Assembly (NCBI GenBank): GCA_031549105.1
Contig: JAVBQK010000057.1
Coordinates: 1-64,000, forward strand
Reading direction: 5' to 3'
Length of the DNA: 64,000 nt
From: Avichristensenella sp031549105
Lineage (GTDB): Bacteria; Bacillota; Clostridia; Christensenellales; Aristaeellaceae
The notes beneath the pieces are model-generated. The model was not told the origin of the DNA and searched no databases. It worked only from the letters and a program-made list of their open reading frames with translations. The position numbers and the translations under genes were made by a program. Positions within the stretch are counted from its first letter, which is position 1. Each line of letters starts with the position of its first letter. Of this stretch, positions 36,184 through 44,411 are shown piece after piece.

Positions 36184-36373
36184 ACGCTGGGGGACTTTGT
36201 CCCCCAGACCCCCTACCAAAGGGCCTTGCCCTTTGGAAACCCAACGTTTCGCCTCACGGCGGGAAGAAATTATCTTCTGCAATAAAACAACCCCGCCCGC
36301 AGGCGAGGTTGGGAGTCCAGAGGGGCAAGGCCCCTTTGGCAGGGGGCCCGGGGGACAGCGTCCCCCGGCGTTC
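36184..36373. repeat. Interspersed multi-hairpin repeat, full two-arm copy
   Basis: Two arms of about 80 nt are imperfect reverse complements around a 28 nt AT-richer centre. Each arm also folds locally: CTGGGGGAC with GTCCCCCAG (36187-36207) and CCAAAGGG with CCCTTTGG (36216-36236) on the left, and similar hairpins on the right. The left arm is nearly the same as that at 40.2 kb. It lies between the converging ends of the L,D-transpeptidase gene and the gene at 36391. Confidence 0.85.
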
Positions 36374-36390
36374 TTTTCGTCCCCCACACT

Positions 36391-36984
36391 TCACCGCTTC
36401 GGCAGCGCCTTCATCACGGTGATCGTTACCCGGTCCGGCCGCGCGCTGACGATTACATCGTCCGCCAGGCCATTCATGATCTTCTTCTCAATGCCCGAAA
36501 GCTCAGGGTCCGCGTTTGCTTTCTTGTCCATCTCGGCCATTTGCTCCGCGATCTGCATCGATCCCCAGAGGATCTCCCCGCCCGCGCCGTAAGGTTCCAT
36601 CGCACCGTAGGGATAGTAGCTATCGCCTGTGATCGCGTTGCCCAGCATCATCGCCAGCTTGCCAAAGAAGCCCTTGGGCATGGTGTTCTTGTTGTCGCGC
36701 GTCAGCGAGATGAGGTGCTCGCGCTCGGCCTGGGTGAACATGCCGGTCATCTCCAGCAGGATCTGAAACACGCCGCCCTCGCTCTGCACCCAGAGGCGCC
36801 CGTCGAACACGTCCAGGATAACAGCGGAACCCGCCACCATTTCCTCAGCCAGCAGGCGCAGGTTCTTCGCTTCTTTATCGTTATAGCCGCAGTAACCCGC
36901 AGTCTTCTCTACCATATTCAGCGCGGTTTCAATGGCTATGGAGTCATTGCTCTTGTCCGACACAGTGATTTTATCCGAAATCAT
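36391..36984 (-). CDS. RsbW/SpoIIAB-like protein with degenerate ATPase fold
   Basis: This 197-residue protein has an RsbW-like start (SIAIETALNMVEKTAGYCGY, then KNLRLLAEEMVAGSAVI) and an RsbW-like last strand (DDVIVSARPDRVTITVMKAL). The middle (about 75-165) is unlike the family, and the N-box Asn normally needed for Mg-ATP is absent in EEMVAGSA. It may be an anti-sigma-type or inactive relative. GGAGGG lies 8-9 nt before the ATG. It follows rplQ in the same direction after an 80 nt gap. Confidence 0.55.
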   Translation of the reverse strand: MISDKITVSDKSNDSIAIETALNMVEKTAGYCGYNDKEAKNLRLLAEEMVAGSAVILDVFDGRLWVQSEGGVFQILLEMTGMFTQAEREHLISLTRDNKNTMPKGFFGKLAMMLGNAITGDSYYPYGAMEPYGAGGEILWGSMQIAEQMAEMDKKANADPELSGIEKKIMNGLADDVIVSARPDRVTITVMKALPKR

Positions 36985-37063
36985 CGATAGTCCCTCCTAA
37001 CATGAATTGTTAAAGCGAAACGGCGAACACGCCCGCGCTCGCCGCCATCGCCCACTATTTGCC

Positions 37064-37576
37064 TTATATGATCTCGATGATGACCATTTCGGCCGCATCG
37101 CCCCGGCGGGGACCCTTGCGGATGATCCGCGTGTAACCGCCCGCGCAGCCCTTGTCAGCGTTGCGCTTCTTGAACTTCGGGCCGATCTCGCGGAAAAGCT
37201 TTTCCACGATCGGGTGCTTGTTGTCCTTGGTGCGCTCGCGGAAGTCGGCCTTGGACTCGTCGCCCTTCTTGACTTCCTTGATGTCATACAGCGTCGCCAT
37301 GATCATGCGGCGCGCATGCAGCTTGGAGGGCAGGTCGTTCGTCACGGTGATGGAGACGGTCTGGCCCTTCTCGTTGTTGTATTCCTTGGTGACCTCGACG
37401 TTGTTGTCGCACTCGCGGATCGCCAGCGTGATCAGGCGTTCGGCCACTGAGCGGACTTCCTTGGCGCGCGCCAGCGTGGTCTCGATCTTGCCATGCCAGA
37501 TCAGCTGGGAGACCTGGTTGCGCAGCAGGGCCTTGCGCTGATCAGCGGGCCTGCCCAGTTTGCGTTGCGATGCCAT
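37064..37576 (-). CDS. rplQ: 50S ribosomal protein L17
   Basis: This is the large-subunit protein near the exit tunnel. The N-terminus (MASQRKLGRPADQRKALLRN) and the C-terminus (GGYTRIIRKGPRRGDAAEMVIIEI) match the family. At 170 residues it is about 45-50 longer than the common form (about 115-125). The extra sequence lies between the ITLA segment and HARR (about residues 57-85), and again before FREIGPKF (about 98-118). It is the last gene of the alpha operon. Confidence 0.95.
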   Translation of the reverse strand: MASQRKLGRPADQRKALLRNQVSQLIWHGKIETTLARAKEVRSVAERLITLAIRECDNNVEVTKEYNNEKGQTVSITVTNDLPSKLHARRMIMATLYDIKEVKKGDESKADFRERTKDNKHPIVEKLFREIGPKFKKRNADKGCAGGYTRIIRKGPRRGDAAEMVIIEII

Positions 37577-37611
37577 GGGAAACCTCCTTTATCCTTGGAA
37601 ACGGATTTGTC

Positions 37612-38556
37612 TTATTCGTCGGAAGCGCGCAGGCCAAGCCCCAGGGCAATCAGCTTCAGCTCCACTTCCTCCAGCGACTTCTTGCCGAGGTTGCGCACCT
37701 TCATCATGTCCTCCTGATTGCGCTGCACCAGCTCGGAAACCGTGTTGATGCCGGCGCGCTTGAGGCAGTTATAGGCACGAACGGAGAGGTCCAGCTCCTC
37801 AATGGTCATTTCCAGGACCTTTTCCTTCTTGTTATCCTCGGGCTCGTTGAAGTCCACCGCGGCGGAACGCTCGGTGAGGCCCGTGAACAGCGTCAGATGG
37901 CCGCTCAGAATCTTCGCGGCAATGCTGATCGCCTCATCGGGGTTAACGGAACCGTCCGTCCACACTTCCAGCGTCAGCTTGTCATAGTCCGTGATCTGCC
38001 CGACGCGGGTGTCCTCAACCGTGTAGTTCACCTTGGTGATCGGCGTGAAGATGGAATCCATCGGGATTACCCCGATGGGCATGTTGGACTGCTTGTTGCG
38101 TTCGGCCGTCACATACCCGCGGTTCTTGTCCAGCGTGAGGGTCATCTGCAGGTGCGCATCCTCGTTCAGAGAGGCAATGTGCAGGTCCTTGTTGATGATT
38201 TCCACTTCGCTGTCCACGCCCAGGTGCGCGGCGGTCAGATCCAGGGGGCCTTTTTTATCGATGGTGATCGTCTTGACGCCATCGGCGTGCAGGCGCACCG
38301 CGAGCATCTTGAGGTTCAAGATGATCTCGGTGACGTCTTCCTTCACGCCGTTGACAGTGGAAAACTCATGTTGCACGCCCTCGATGCGCACGCTTGTAAC
38401 CGCCGCGCCGGGCAGCGACGAGAGCAGCACACGCCGTAGTGCGTTGCCGAGCGTCTGGCCGAAGCCACGCTCCAGGGGCTCTACAACGAATTTTCCAAAC
38501 TTCTCGCTGATCTCTACGCGCTCGATCTTTGGTTTTTCGAACTCGGTCATGCTCAT
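37612..38556 (-). CDS. rpoA: DNA-directed RNA polymerase alpha subunit
   Basis: This 314-residue core subunit has the N-terminal dimer domain (FVVEPLERGFGQTLGNALRRVLLSSLPG near 27-54) and the C-terminal DNA/activator-binding domain (IEELDLSVRAYNCLKRAGINTVSELVQ near 239-265), joined by a linker. Its length is normal for Firmicutes. It lies between rpsD and rplQ as usual. Confidence 0.98.
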   Translation of the reverse strand: MSMTEFEKPKIERVEISEKFGKFVVEPLERGFGQTLGNALRRVLLSSLPGAAVTSVRIEGVQHEFSTVNGVKEDVTEIILNLKMLAVRLHADGVKTITIDKKGPLDLTAAHLGVDSEVEIINKDLHIASLNEDAHLQMTLTLDKNRGYVTAERNKQSNMPIGVIPMDSIFTPITKVNYTVEDTRVGQITDYDKLTLEVWTDGSVNPDEAISIAAKILSGHLTLFTGLTERSAAVDFNEPEDNKKEKVLEMTIEELDLSVRAYNCLKRAGINTVSELVQRNQEDMMKVRNLGKKSLEEVELKLIALGLGLRASDE

Positions 38557-38603
38557 TTGGGCTATCCTCCCTCATAAACCGTCGATGGGTAAAACAAAAC
38601 AGA

Positions 38604-39230
38604 TTAGCGGGAGTAATACTCGACGATGAGCTGTTCGTTGATCGTCATGTCAATGTCCTCGCGCCGCGGGGCTGCCGCGACGTTGGCGGTCAGGTTCTCG
38701 GCATCCAGCGTCAGCCACTTGGGCACGATGCGGCCAGTGCCTTCCTTCAGCGCCTTGAAGTGTTCCATTTCCTTGGAGCGCTCACGTAGCGTGATCACGT
38801 CCCCTTCCTTCACGAGGAACGAAGGAATGTTGACCTTCTGGCCGTTGACGCGCACATGGCCGTGCAGCACAAACTGGCGCGCCTGCGGGCGGGAATCGCC
38901 CAGGCCCAGGCGGTACACGACGTTATCCAGCCGGCGCTCAAGCAGCGCCAGGAGGTTTTCGCCCGTGACGCCACGCATGTTGCTGGCCTTCTCGTAGTAG
39001 CGCTGGAACTGCCCTTCCATGATGCCGTACGCGCGGCGGCACTTCTGCTTCTCGCGCAGCTGGATGCCGTACTCCGACACCTTGCGCTGGCGCGCCTGCC
39101 CATGCTGGCCCGGAGGGGTGGGGCGAACGTTAAAGGTGCACTTGGGCGAATAGCACTTGTCTCCCTTGAGGAAGAGCTTCGTACCTTCGCGGCGGCACAG
39201 ACGGCAAACAGAACCGGTATATCTTGCCAT
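38604..39230 (-). CDS. rpsD: 30S ribosomal protein S4, zinc form
   Basis: This 208-residue primary 16S-binding protein has four N-terminal Cys (9, 12, 26, 31) in the C+ zinc arrangement. The S4 RNA-binding domain (RLDNVVYRLGLGDSRPQARQFVLHGHVRVNGQ) is near 93-124. It is part of the alpha operon; in many bacteria S4 represses this operon, but no leader target was identified here. Confidence 0.98.
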   Translation of the reverse strand: MARYTGSVCRLCRREGTKLFLKGDKCYSPKCTFNVRPTPPGQHGQARQRKVSEYGIQLREKQKCRRAYGIMEGQFQRYYEKASNMRGVTGENLLALLERRLDNVVYRLGLGDSRPQARQFVLHGHVRVNGQKVNIPSFLVKEGDVITLRERSKEMEHFKALKEGTGRIVPKWLTLDAENLTANVAAAPRREDIDMTINEQLIVEYYSR

Positions 39231-39264
39231 GTTATTGGTACCTCCTAATATCTTGCGGCCAGCA

Positions 39265-39666
39265 TTACACGCGGCGGCGCTTGGGCGGGCGGCAGCCGTT
39301 GTGCGGGATGGGTGTTACGTCCTTGATCATGTTGACTTCAAGCCCTGCGGCCTGCAGTGAACGGATGGCGGCCTCGCGTCCCGAGCCCGGACCCTTGACG
39401 TACACTTCGACGGTCTTCAGGCCGTATTCCATCGCGGCCTTGGCAGCCGTCTCAGCAGCCATCTGCGCCGCGAACGGCGTGGACTTCTTGCTGCCGCGGA
39501 AACCGAGCCCGCCGGCGCTGGCCCAAGAGAGGGCGTTGCCGTTGATGTCCGTCAGCGTGACGATGGTGTTGTTGAAGGAAGAGCGGATATGCGCCGCGCC
39601 ACGCTCCACGAGCTTTTTCTCGCGGCGCTTGCGGGTTACGCGCTTGAGATTTTTTTTCGGTGCCAT
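39265..39666 (-). CDS. rpsK: 30S ribosomal protein S11
   Basis: This is a 133-residue platform protein. The conserved GAAHIRSSFNNTIVTLTD and the C-terminal DVTPIPHNGCRPPKRRRV are intact. It sits 15 nt downstream of rpsM. Confidence 0.98.
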   Translation of the reverse strand: MAPKKNLKRVTRKRREKKLVERGAAHIRSSFNNTIVTLTDINGNALSWASAGGLGFRGSKKSTPFAAQMAAETAAKAAMEYGLKTVEVYVKGPGSGREAAIRSLQAAGLEVNMIKDVTPIPHNGCRPPKRRRV

Positions 39667-39681
39667 TGGTGATTACCTCCC

Positions 39682-40059
39682 TTACCTCGTCGCCTTTTTC
39701 TTGCCGGCAACCTGCTTCTTGGGACCCTTGCGGGTGCGTGCGTTCTGCTTGGTATTCTGTCCGCGGACGGGCAGGTTACGGCGGTGGCGCACACCGCGAT
39801 AGCAGCCGATTTCCACCAGGCGCTTGATATTCAGGGAAATTTCACGGCGAAGGTCGCCCTCCACCTTTACGTTGTGCTCGATGTACTCGCGCAGCTTGTT
39901 GATCTCCTGTTCGGTCAGATCCTTCACGCGCGTGTCCGGATTGATGCCGGTTTCCTTGATGATTTTCTGCGCGGTCGGCAGGCCGATACCGTAGATATAG
40001 GTAATGCCGATTTCAACGCGCTTGTCCCGGGGCAGGTCTACGCCTGATATACGTGCCAT
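39682..40059 (-). CDS. rpsM: 30S ribosomal protein S13
   Basis: This 125-residue head protein contacts tRNA and the L5 bridge. The start MARISGVDLPRDKRVEIGIT and the basic tail RGQNTKQNARTRKGPKKQ are typical. GGAGG precedes the ATG. The gap to rpmJ upstream is 345 nt, far longer than others in the cluster, and holds the repeat element. Confidence 0.98.
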   Translation of the reverse strand: MARISGVDLPRDKRVEIGITYIYGIGLPTAQKIIKETGINPDTRVKDLTEQEINKLREYIEHNVKVEGDLRREISLNIKRLVEIGCYRGVRHRRNLPVRGQNTKQNARTRKGPKKQVAGKKKATR

Positions 40060-40190
40060 AGGTTTACCTCCGTGCTGTGTGGTTAGGATCAGATACGCCT
40101 AGATACTCTATATGGAAACCCTTCGGAGACACAGAGCGGTGAAGTCTGTGTAGCCGCCCGAAAGGTAAACCGTCGGAGGGGGGACGGGGA

Positions 40191-40387
40191 GAACGCCAGG
40201 GGGACTTTGTCCCCCTGGACCCCCTACCAAAGGGCATCGCCCTTTGGAAACCCAACATTTCGCCTGCGGGCGGGTTGTGTTCTATCTGCTGATAAAAGCT
40301 CTACCCGCCGTGAGGCGAAATGTCGGAGGTCCAGGAGGCTGGCCTCCTGGCAGGGGGTCTGGGGGACAGCGTCCCCCAGCGTCTCCC
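40191..40387. repeat. Interspersed multi-hairpin repeat inside the ribosomal operon
   Basis: The left arm (40191-40274) has hairpins CAGGGGGAC with GTCCCCCTG and CCAAAGGGC with GCCCTTTGG. The right arm (40302-40387) is its imperfect reverse complement, with CCAGGAGGC facing GCCTCCTGG and CTGGGGGAC facing GTCCCCCAG. The left arm matches that of the 36.2 kb copy over most of 66 nt. The rest of the 345 nt gap, 40060-40190, has no gene that I can support. Confidence 0.85.
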
Positions 40388-40404
40388 CTTACCGCAACAA
40401 CCCG

Positions 40405-40518
40405 TCAGCCCTGCTTCTGCTTGTGCTTGGGGTTCTCGCAGATAATCATCACGCGGCCCTTGCGGCGGATGATCTTGCACTTTTCGCAAATGGGCTTGAC
40501 GGACGGACGTACTTTCAT
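40405..40518 (-). CDS. rpmJ: 50S ribosomal protein L36, zinc form
   Basis: This 37-residue protein reads MKVRPSVKPICEKCKIIRRK and onward. Cys11, Cys14, Cys27 and His32 form the zinc site. ATG at 40518 has GGGAGG 8 nt upstream; an ATG two codons earlier is too close to it. It follows infA by 51 nt. Confidence 0.97.
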   Translation of the reverse strand: MKVRPSVKPICEKCKIIRRKGRVMIICENPKHKQKQG

Positions 40519-40569
40519 GGTCATTTCCTCCCTTTTTCTCGTGCCTTCCCTCGCGGGCAGGCGCCTCGC

Positions 40570-40791
40570 TTATGCCTTGCTCCGCCAGGTAATCCGACCG
40601 CGGGTCAGATCATAGGGCGAAAGTTCCATCGTAACCTTATCCCCCGGATAGATGCGGATGAAGTGCATGCGCATTTTCCCGGAAATATGGGCCATGATGC
40701 GATGCCCGTTGGGCAACTCCACCTGGAACATGGCGTTGGGCAGCGCCTCTACGACGACGCCTTCCACCTCGATAACATCAGTCTTGGCCAA
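40570..40791 (-). CDS. infA: Translation initiation factor IF-1, TTG start
   Basis: This 73-residue S1-fold protein binds the A site of the 30S subunit. AKTDVIEVEGVVVEALPNAM, the HISGKMRM segment and the ending LSPYDLTRGRITWRSK match the family. The conserved first residue aligns with TTG at 40791, which has GGGAGG 9 nt upstream, so the start codon is TTG. It overlaps the KOW gene by 14 nt. Confidence 0.96.
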   Translation of the reverse strand: MAKTDVIEVEGVVVEALPNAMFQVELPNGHRIMAHISGKMRMHFIRIYPGDKVTMELSPYDLTRGRITWRSKA

Positions 40792-41080
40792 ATCGATTTT
40801 CCTCCCTTGAGGCTGATGACCCGCTGAGCAGTAGTCCGCGGATTTCAGCATTGGTCGGCATTTTACCATCCTGTAGCATCCCCGCTACGCTGGCAAAAAA
40901 TTCCGGTGTCGCCCGCAAATGCATACGCTTTTTTTTCTTGGGGGCTTCCACCTTGCGCAGGCCGCCATCGGCCACATAGGCGAAGGTGTCATCCGCCCGG
41001 AGCACCACGAAAAGCCTTCCGGCGTCGCGCCCTGCTTTGGAGAGCACCGTCCGGCCCGGCTCGATGGGGATCTTGTTCAT
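40778..41080 (-). CDS. KOW-domain RNA-binding protein (L14e-like) between map and infA
   Basis: This 100-residue protein has an N-terminal KOW/SH3-like segment (PGRTVLSKAGRDAGRLFVVL, then YVADGGLRKVEAPKKKKRMHL). The position between map and infA is standard in Clostridia. The tail (about 58-100) is less conserved. It probably binds ribosomal RNA; its exact role is unknown. Confidence 0.88.
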   Translation of the reverse strand: MNKIPIEPGRTVLSKAGRDAGRLFVVLRADDTFAYVADGGLRKVEAPKKKKRMHLRATPEFFASVAGMLQDGKMPTNAEIRGLLLSGSSASREENRFGQD

Positions 41081-41835
41081 CCGGGGCCACCCGCCGCCTT
41101 CATTGTAAGCACCTCAGGATCGCCCGCAGTGATCAGGACGGTGTTTTCGTAGTGGGCGCTGAGGGAGCCATCCCGTGTACGGACATCCCAGCCGTCCATG
41201 CGGACTTCGTAGCCGCCCAGGTTGATCATCGGCTCGATCGCGAGCGTCATCCCCTGGCGAAGCCGGAAGCCACGTCCCGCGGCGCCATAGTTGGCGACCT
41301 CAGGGTCCTCGTGCATCTCGCGGCCAATACCATGCCCGCAGAGGGCGCGGACAACGGAGTAACCTTCCGCCTCAGCACAGGCCTGCACGGCGTGCGATAT
41401 GTCACCGATGCGGCAGCCTTCGCGGCAAAACTTCAGCGAATCCCAGAAACAGCGCTCCGTCACCCGGATCAACTTGGCGGCTTCGGGCATGATAGCGCCA
41501 ACGGGAACCGTTCGCGCCATGTCTGCCTGCCAGCCATCCAGGATCAGGCCGATGTCCAGGCCGACGATCGACCCTTCGATAAGCGGCTTATCATCCGGGA
41601 TGCCGTGCACCACCGCGTCATTCACCGACGTGCAGAGCGAAGCTGGAAAACCTTGGTAGCCATAAAACGAGGGGACTGCGCCAGCCTTGCGGATCAGGCG
41701 GTCCGCCAACTGGTTGAGCTGCTTGGTGGTGACGCCCGGCGCAACCGCCGCACACACCTGCGCAAGCACATCCTCCAGAAGGTGGCCGGCCACGCGCATT
41801 TTGGCGGCCTGCTCAGCGTTCTTGAGCGTAATCAC
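41077..41835 (-). CDS. map: Type I methionine aminopeptidase
   Basis: This 252-residue enzyme removes the initiator Met. The metal ligands are in NDAVVHGIPDDK, GLDIGLILDGWQADMART, CGHGIGREMHEDPEV and TLAIEPMI. No N-terminal zinc extension is present. The start is GTG at 41835, overlapping the adk stop (GTGA), with AAGG 8 nt upstream. Confidence 0.97.
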   Translation of the reverse strand: MITLKNAEQAAKMRVAGHLLEDVLAQVCAAVAPGVTTKQLNQLADRLIRKAGAVPSFYGYQGFPASLCTSVNDAVVHGIPDDKPLIEGSIVGLDIGLILDGWQADMARTVPVGAIMPEAAKLIRVTERCFWDSLKFCREGCRIGDISHAVQACAEAEGYSVVRALCGHGIGREMHEDPEVANYGAAGRGFRLRQGMTLAIEPMINLGGYEVRMDGWDVRTRDGSLSAHYENTVLITAGDPEVLTMKAAGGPG

Positions 41836-42455
41836 TGCAGCGCCTTCTGCACGCGCTCCTCCACCTGAGAAACCTCTCCGTCCGAGCTAACGGAACGCAG
41901 GAGGCCCCGGCCGGTGTAGTACGCGATCAGCGGTTTGGTCTGGGCGTGATAGACCGCCAGGCGGTTAAGCACCGTCTCCGGCGCGTCGTCCTTGCGGATG
42001 GTCAGCGCCTGCCCGCACTGCGGGCAATCAGCGCGCTCGCCCAGCCAGCTGGTGTGCGAGGTAAACCCGCACCCCGGGCACACGCGGCGGCCCTTCATGC
42101 GGCTCACAATCGACTCGTCCTCGATCTCCAGGTTCAGCACCAGGTCGATCTGGGCGATGGCATCCAGTGCCTCGGCCTGCGGCTCGGTGCGCGGGAAGCC
42201 ATCAAAGATGACGCCATTCGCACAGTCCGGTTCGGCCAGCCGTTCCTTGATCATCTCAATGACAAGGGTATCGGGCACAAGCTGCCCGGCCTCAATAAAG
42301 GCCTTCGCCTCGCGCCCTAGCGCCGTGTCCATCTTCATATGTTCGCGGAGCATATCCCCGGTTGAGAGGCGGGGAATGCCCATCGCCCGGCTTGCCTTGT
42401 GCGCGTGCGTTCCTTTACCGGAGCCAGGAGGCCCCAGAAAAATGATGTTTTTCAT
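41832..42455 (-). CDS. adk: Adenylate kinase with zinc-type LID
   Basis: This 207-residue enzyme equilibrates AMP, ADP and ATP. The P-loop GPPGSGKGTHAHK starts at residue 7, and the AMP-site segment LSTGDMLRE and DGFPRT are conserved. The LID has CPGCGF and CPQCGQ, a four-Cys zinc site typical of Gram-positives. ATG at 42455 is preferred because GGGGG is 6 nt upstream. Confidence 0.97.
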   Translation of the reverse strand: MKNIIFLGPPGSGKGTHAHKASRAMGIPRLSTGDMLREHMKMDTALGREAKAFIEAGQLVPDTLVIEMIKERLAEPDCANGVIFDGFPRTEPQAEALDAIAQIDLVLNLEIEDESIVSRMKGRRVCPGCGFTSHTSWLGERADCPQCGQALTIRKDDAPETVLNRLAVYHAQTKPLIAYYTGRGLLRSVSSDGEVSQVEERVQKALQ

Positions 42456-42487
42456 GCGCATCCCCCTTTCAAACACGTGGATACATC

Positions 42488-43756
42488 TTAGAGGAAACCC
42501 TTATAGTGACGCATCAGCATCTGACTTTCGAGCTGGCGCGTCGTCTCTAGTGAAACCGAAACCGCGATCAAGAGCGAGCTGGCCGCGAACGGAAGCGCCA
42601 TACCGCTCCACATGGTGACGAGCGTGGGAATCGTCGCCAGTACGGCGAGAAAGATACCGCCAAACAACGTGATACGGCTGGAAATCCTGCCCAGATAATC
42701 GCTGGTGGGCTTGCCCTGGCGAATGCCCGGGATTGTGCCGCCGTTCTGCTGCATGTTCTTGGCGATCTCAATCGGGTTGAAAGAAATGCTCGTGTAGAAA
42801 TAGGCGAAGAACAGAATCATGACCGCAAGTACCAATTGATACCATACGCTCTTCATGAAGAAATCATTCCACCACAACGAAATAGAGCTGTTCGACCAGA
42901 AGGCCATGATCGTACCCGGGAACTGCATGATGGAGTACGCAAAGATCAGCGGGAGCACGCCCGAGGAGTTGACCTTCATCGGGATGTGTGTGCTCTGGCC
43001 GCCGTACATCTTGCGACCGACCATGCGCTTGGCATACTGTACCGGCACGCGGCGCTCGCCCATGTCGACGAACGTCACGGCCGTGACCATGACCAGGATG
43101 CCGATGATCAGCAGGATCGCGGTAACGATATTGCCGACGGTCAGCGTCGTGGTGAACAGCGCCGAGATACCCGAGGCGCACCAATTAAACAGCGAAGCGA
43201 TGATACCCGAGAAAATCAACAGCGAGACGCCGTTGCCAATGCCCTTTTCGGTGATCCGCTCGCCGATCCACATCGCCAGCGTAGAGCCCGCCGCCATCGA
43301 AAGGCCGATACACATGGAGGTAACAAACGGGGAGCCGAACTCGCCCGACTTCATCGCGCCCATGCCGACCACCAGGCCGACGGCCTGCACGAAGCCCAGC
43401 ACGACGGTGACGTAACGGGTGATCTGCGCGATCTTCTTGCGGCCTTCTTCGCCTTCCTTCTGGAGGTTCTCCAGGTACGGAATGGCAACGCCCAGCAGCT
43501 GCATGATAATCGACGCGTTGATGTAGGGGCTGATACCCATGGCCATGATGGTCATCTGGGAGAACTGGCCGCCGGTCATCGAACCCAGGAAGCCCAGGAG
43601 CGAGAATTGCTCCATCGCCGAGGCGACGACCGCAGTGTCGATGCCCGCTACCGGAATAACGCCCGCCAGACGGTAGATCAGCAGCATGAACAGCGTATAG
43701 AGGATCTTCTTGCGAAGGTCCTCAATCCGCCATGCATTGCGAAGCGTCTCAAGCAT
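42488..43756 (-). CDS. secY: Preprotein translocase subunit SecY
   Basis: This 422-residue, ten-TM channel of the Sec pathway starts MLETLRNAWRIEDLRKKILY. Conserved segments include GISPYINASIIMQLL (plug/TM2b region) and GGTIPGIRQGKPTSDYL (cytoplasmic loop C5). ATG at 43756 is 1 nt past the rplO stop with GAGG/GGTGG upstream; the start at 43783 would lie 26 nt inside rplO and lacks support. Confidence 0.96.
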   Translation of the reverse strand: MLETLRNAWRIEDLRKKILYTLFMLLIYRLAGVIPVAGIDTAVVASAMEQFSLLGFLGSMTGGQFSQMTIMAMGISPYINASIIMQLLGVAIPYLENLQKEGEEGRKKIAQITRYVTVVLGFVQAVGLVVGMGAMKSGEFGSPFVTSMCIGLSMAAGSTLAMWIGERITEKGIGNGVSLLIFSGIIASLFNWCASGISALFTTTLTVGNIVTAILLIIGILVMVTAVTFVDMGERRVPVQYAKRMVGRKMYGGQSTHIPMKVNSSGVLPLIFAYSIMQFPGTIMAFWSNSSISLWWNDFFMKSVWYQLVLAVMILFFAYFYTSISFNPIEIAKNMQQNGGTIPGIRQGKPTSDYLGRISSRITLFGGIFLAVLATIPTLVTMWSGMALPFAASSLLIAVSVSLETTRQLESQMLMRHYKGFL

Positions 43757-43757
43757 C

Positions 43758-44198
43758 TCAGACCACCTCGGCTTTCCCGCCAATGGCCTCGATCTTCTCT
43801 TTTGCAGAGGCGGTGAACTTCGCCGCCTTCACGGTCAGCTTCTTGGTGATGTCGCCATTGCCCATGATCTTCAGGCCGCACAGCGGCTTCTTGACCAGGC
43901 CCTTGGCCATCATGTCGCTGATATCCACAGTAGCGCCATCTTCGAATGCATCCAGCGCGGACACGTTGACGATCGCGTACTCCTTGCGGAAGATATTGGT
44001 AAAGCCAAGCTTGGGCAGGCGGCGCGTCAACGGGAGCTGGCCGCCCTCAAAGTAGGAACCCTTGCCATGGCCGCTGCGGGCCTTGGCGCCTTTATGGCCC
44101 TTGCCGCTGGTCTTGCCCAGGCCCGACCCGGGGCCGCGGCCAAGACGCTTGGGCGAGGTGACCGAACCCGGCGCGGGAGACAGTTCGTATAGCTTCAT
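43758..44198 (-). CDS. rplO: 50S ribosomal protein L15
   Basis: This 146-residue protein has the Gly/Arg-rich N-terminal extension KRLGRGPGSGLGKTSGKGHKG that threads into 23S rRNA. ATG at 44198 has AAGGAGG upstream. Codons before it in the longer frame are the shadow of the rpmD tail. Confidence 0.97.
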   Translation of the reverse strand: MKLYELSPAPGSVTSPKRLGRGPGSGLGKTSGKGHKGAKARSGHGKGSYFEGGQLPLTRRLPKLGFTNIFRKEYAIVNVSALDAFEDGATVDISDMMAKGLVKKPLCGLKIMGNGDITKKLTVKAAKFTASAKEKIEAIGGKAEVV

Positions 44199-44211
44199 CC
44201 GGGTAGCCTCC

Positions 44212-44397
44212 TTACTGGTCAATCTCTTCCACGGCGACCATGTGCTTGACCACAAAGATCATTCCGCGAATGGAGGGGTTGTCCTCATGCACCACGGACT
44301 GGTGCAACTTGTGAAGGCCCAGCGCCTCAACGGTGCGAATGTGCTTTTTAAGGCTGGAAATAGGCGATTTCTTTAGCGTAATCTTCAGCTTCTTCAT
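44212..44397 (-). CDS. rpmD: 50S ribosomal protein L30
   Basis: This 61-residue protein has the family core SPISSLKKHIRTVEALGLHKL and ends in HMVAVEEIDQ. It lies 13 nt upstream of rplO. Confidence 0.97.
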   Translation of the reverse strand: MKKLKITLKKSPISSLKKHIRTVEALGLHKLHQSVVHEDNPSIRGMIFVVKHMVAVEEIDQ

Positions 44398-44411
44398 CTC
44401 TTTCGCCCTCC

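Noticed and set aside
36184..36373. CRISPR array or phage attachment site as an explanation of the repeats
   Set aside because: There are no regular short repeats with unique spacers, no cas or integrase genes, and the structure is a palindromic pair of arms.
43757..43783. A SecY start nine codons earlier
   Set aside because: It lies within rplO, has no ribosome site, and the extra residues are not part of SecY; ATG at 43756 has good spacing.
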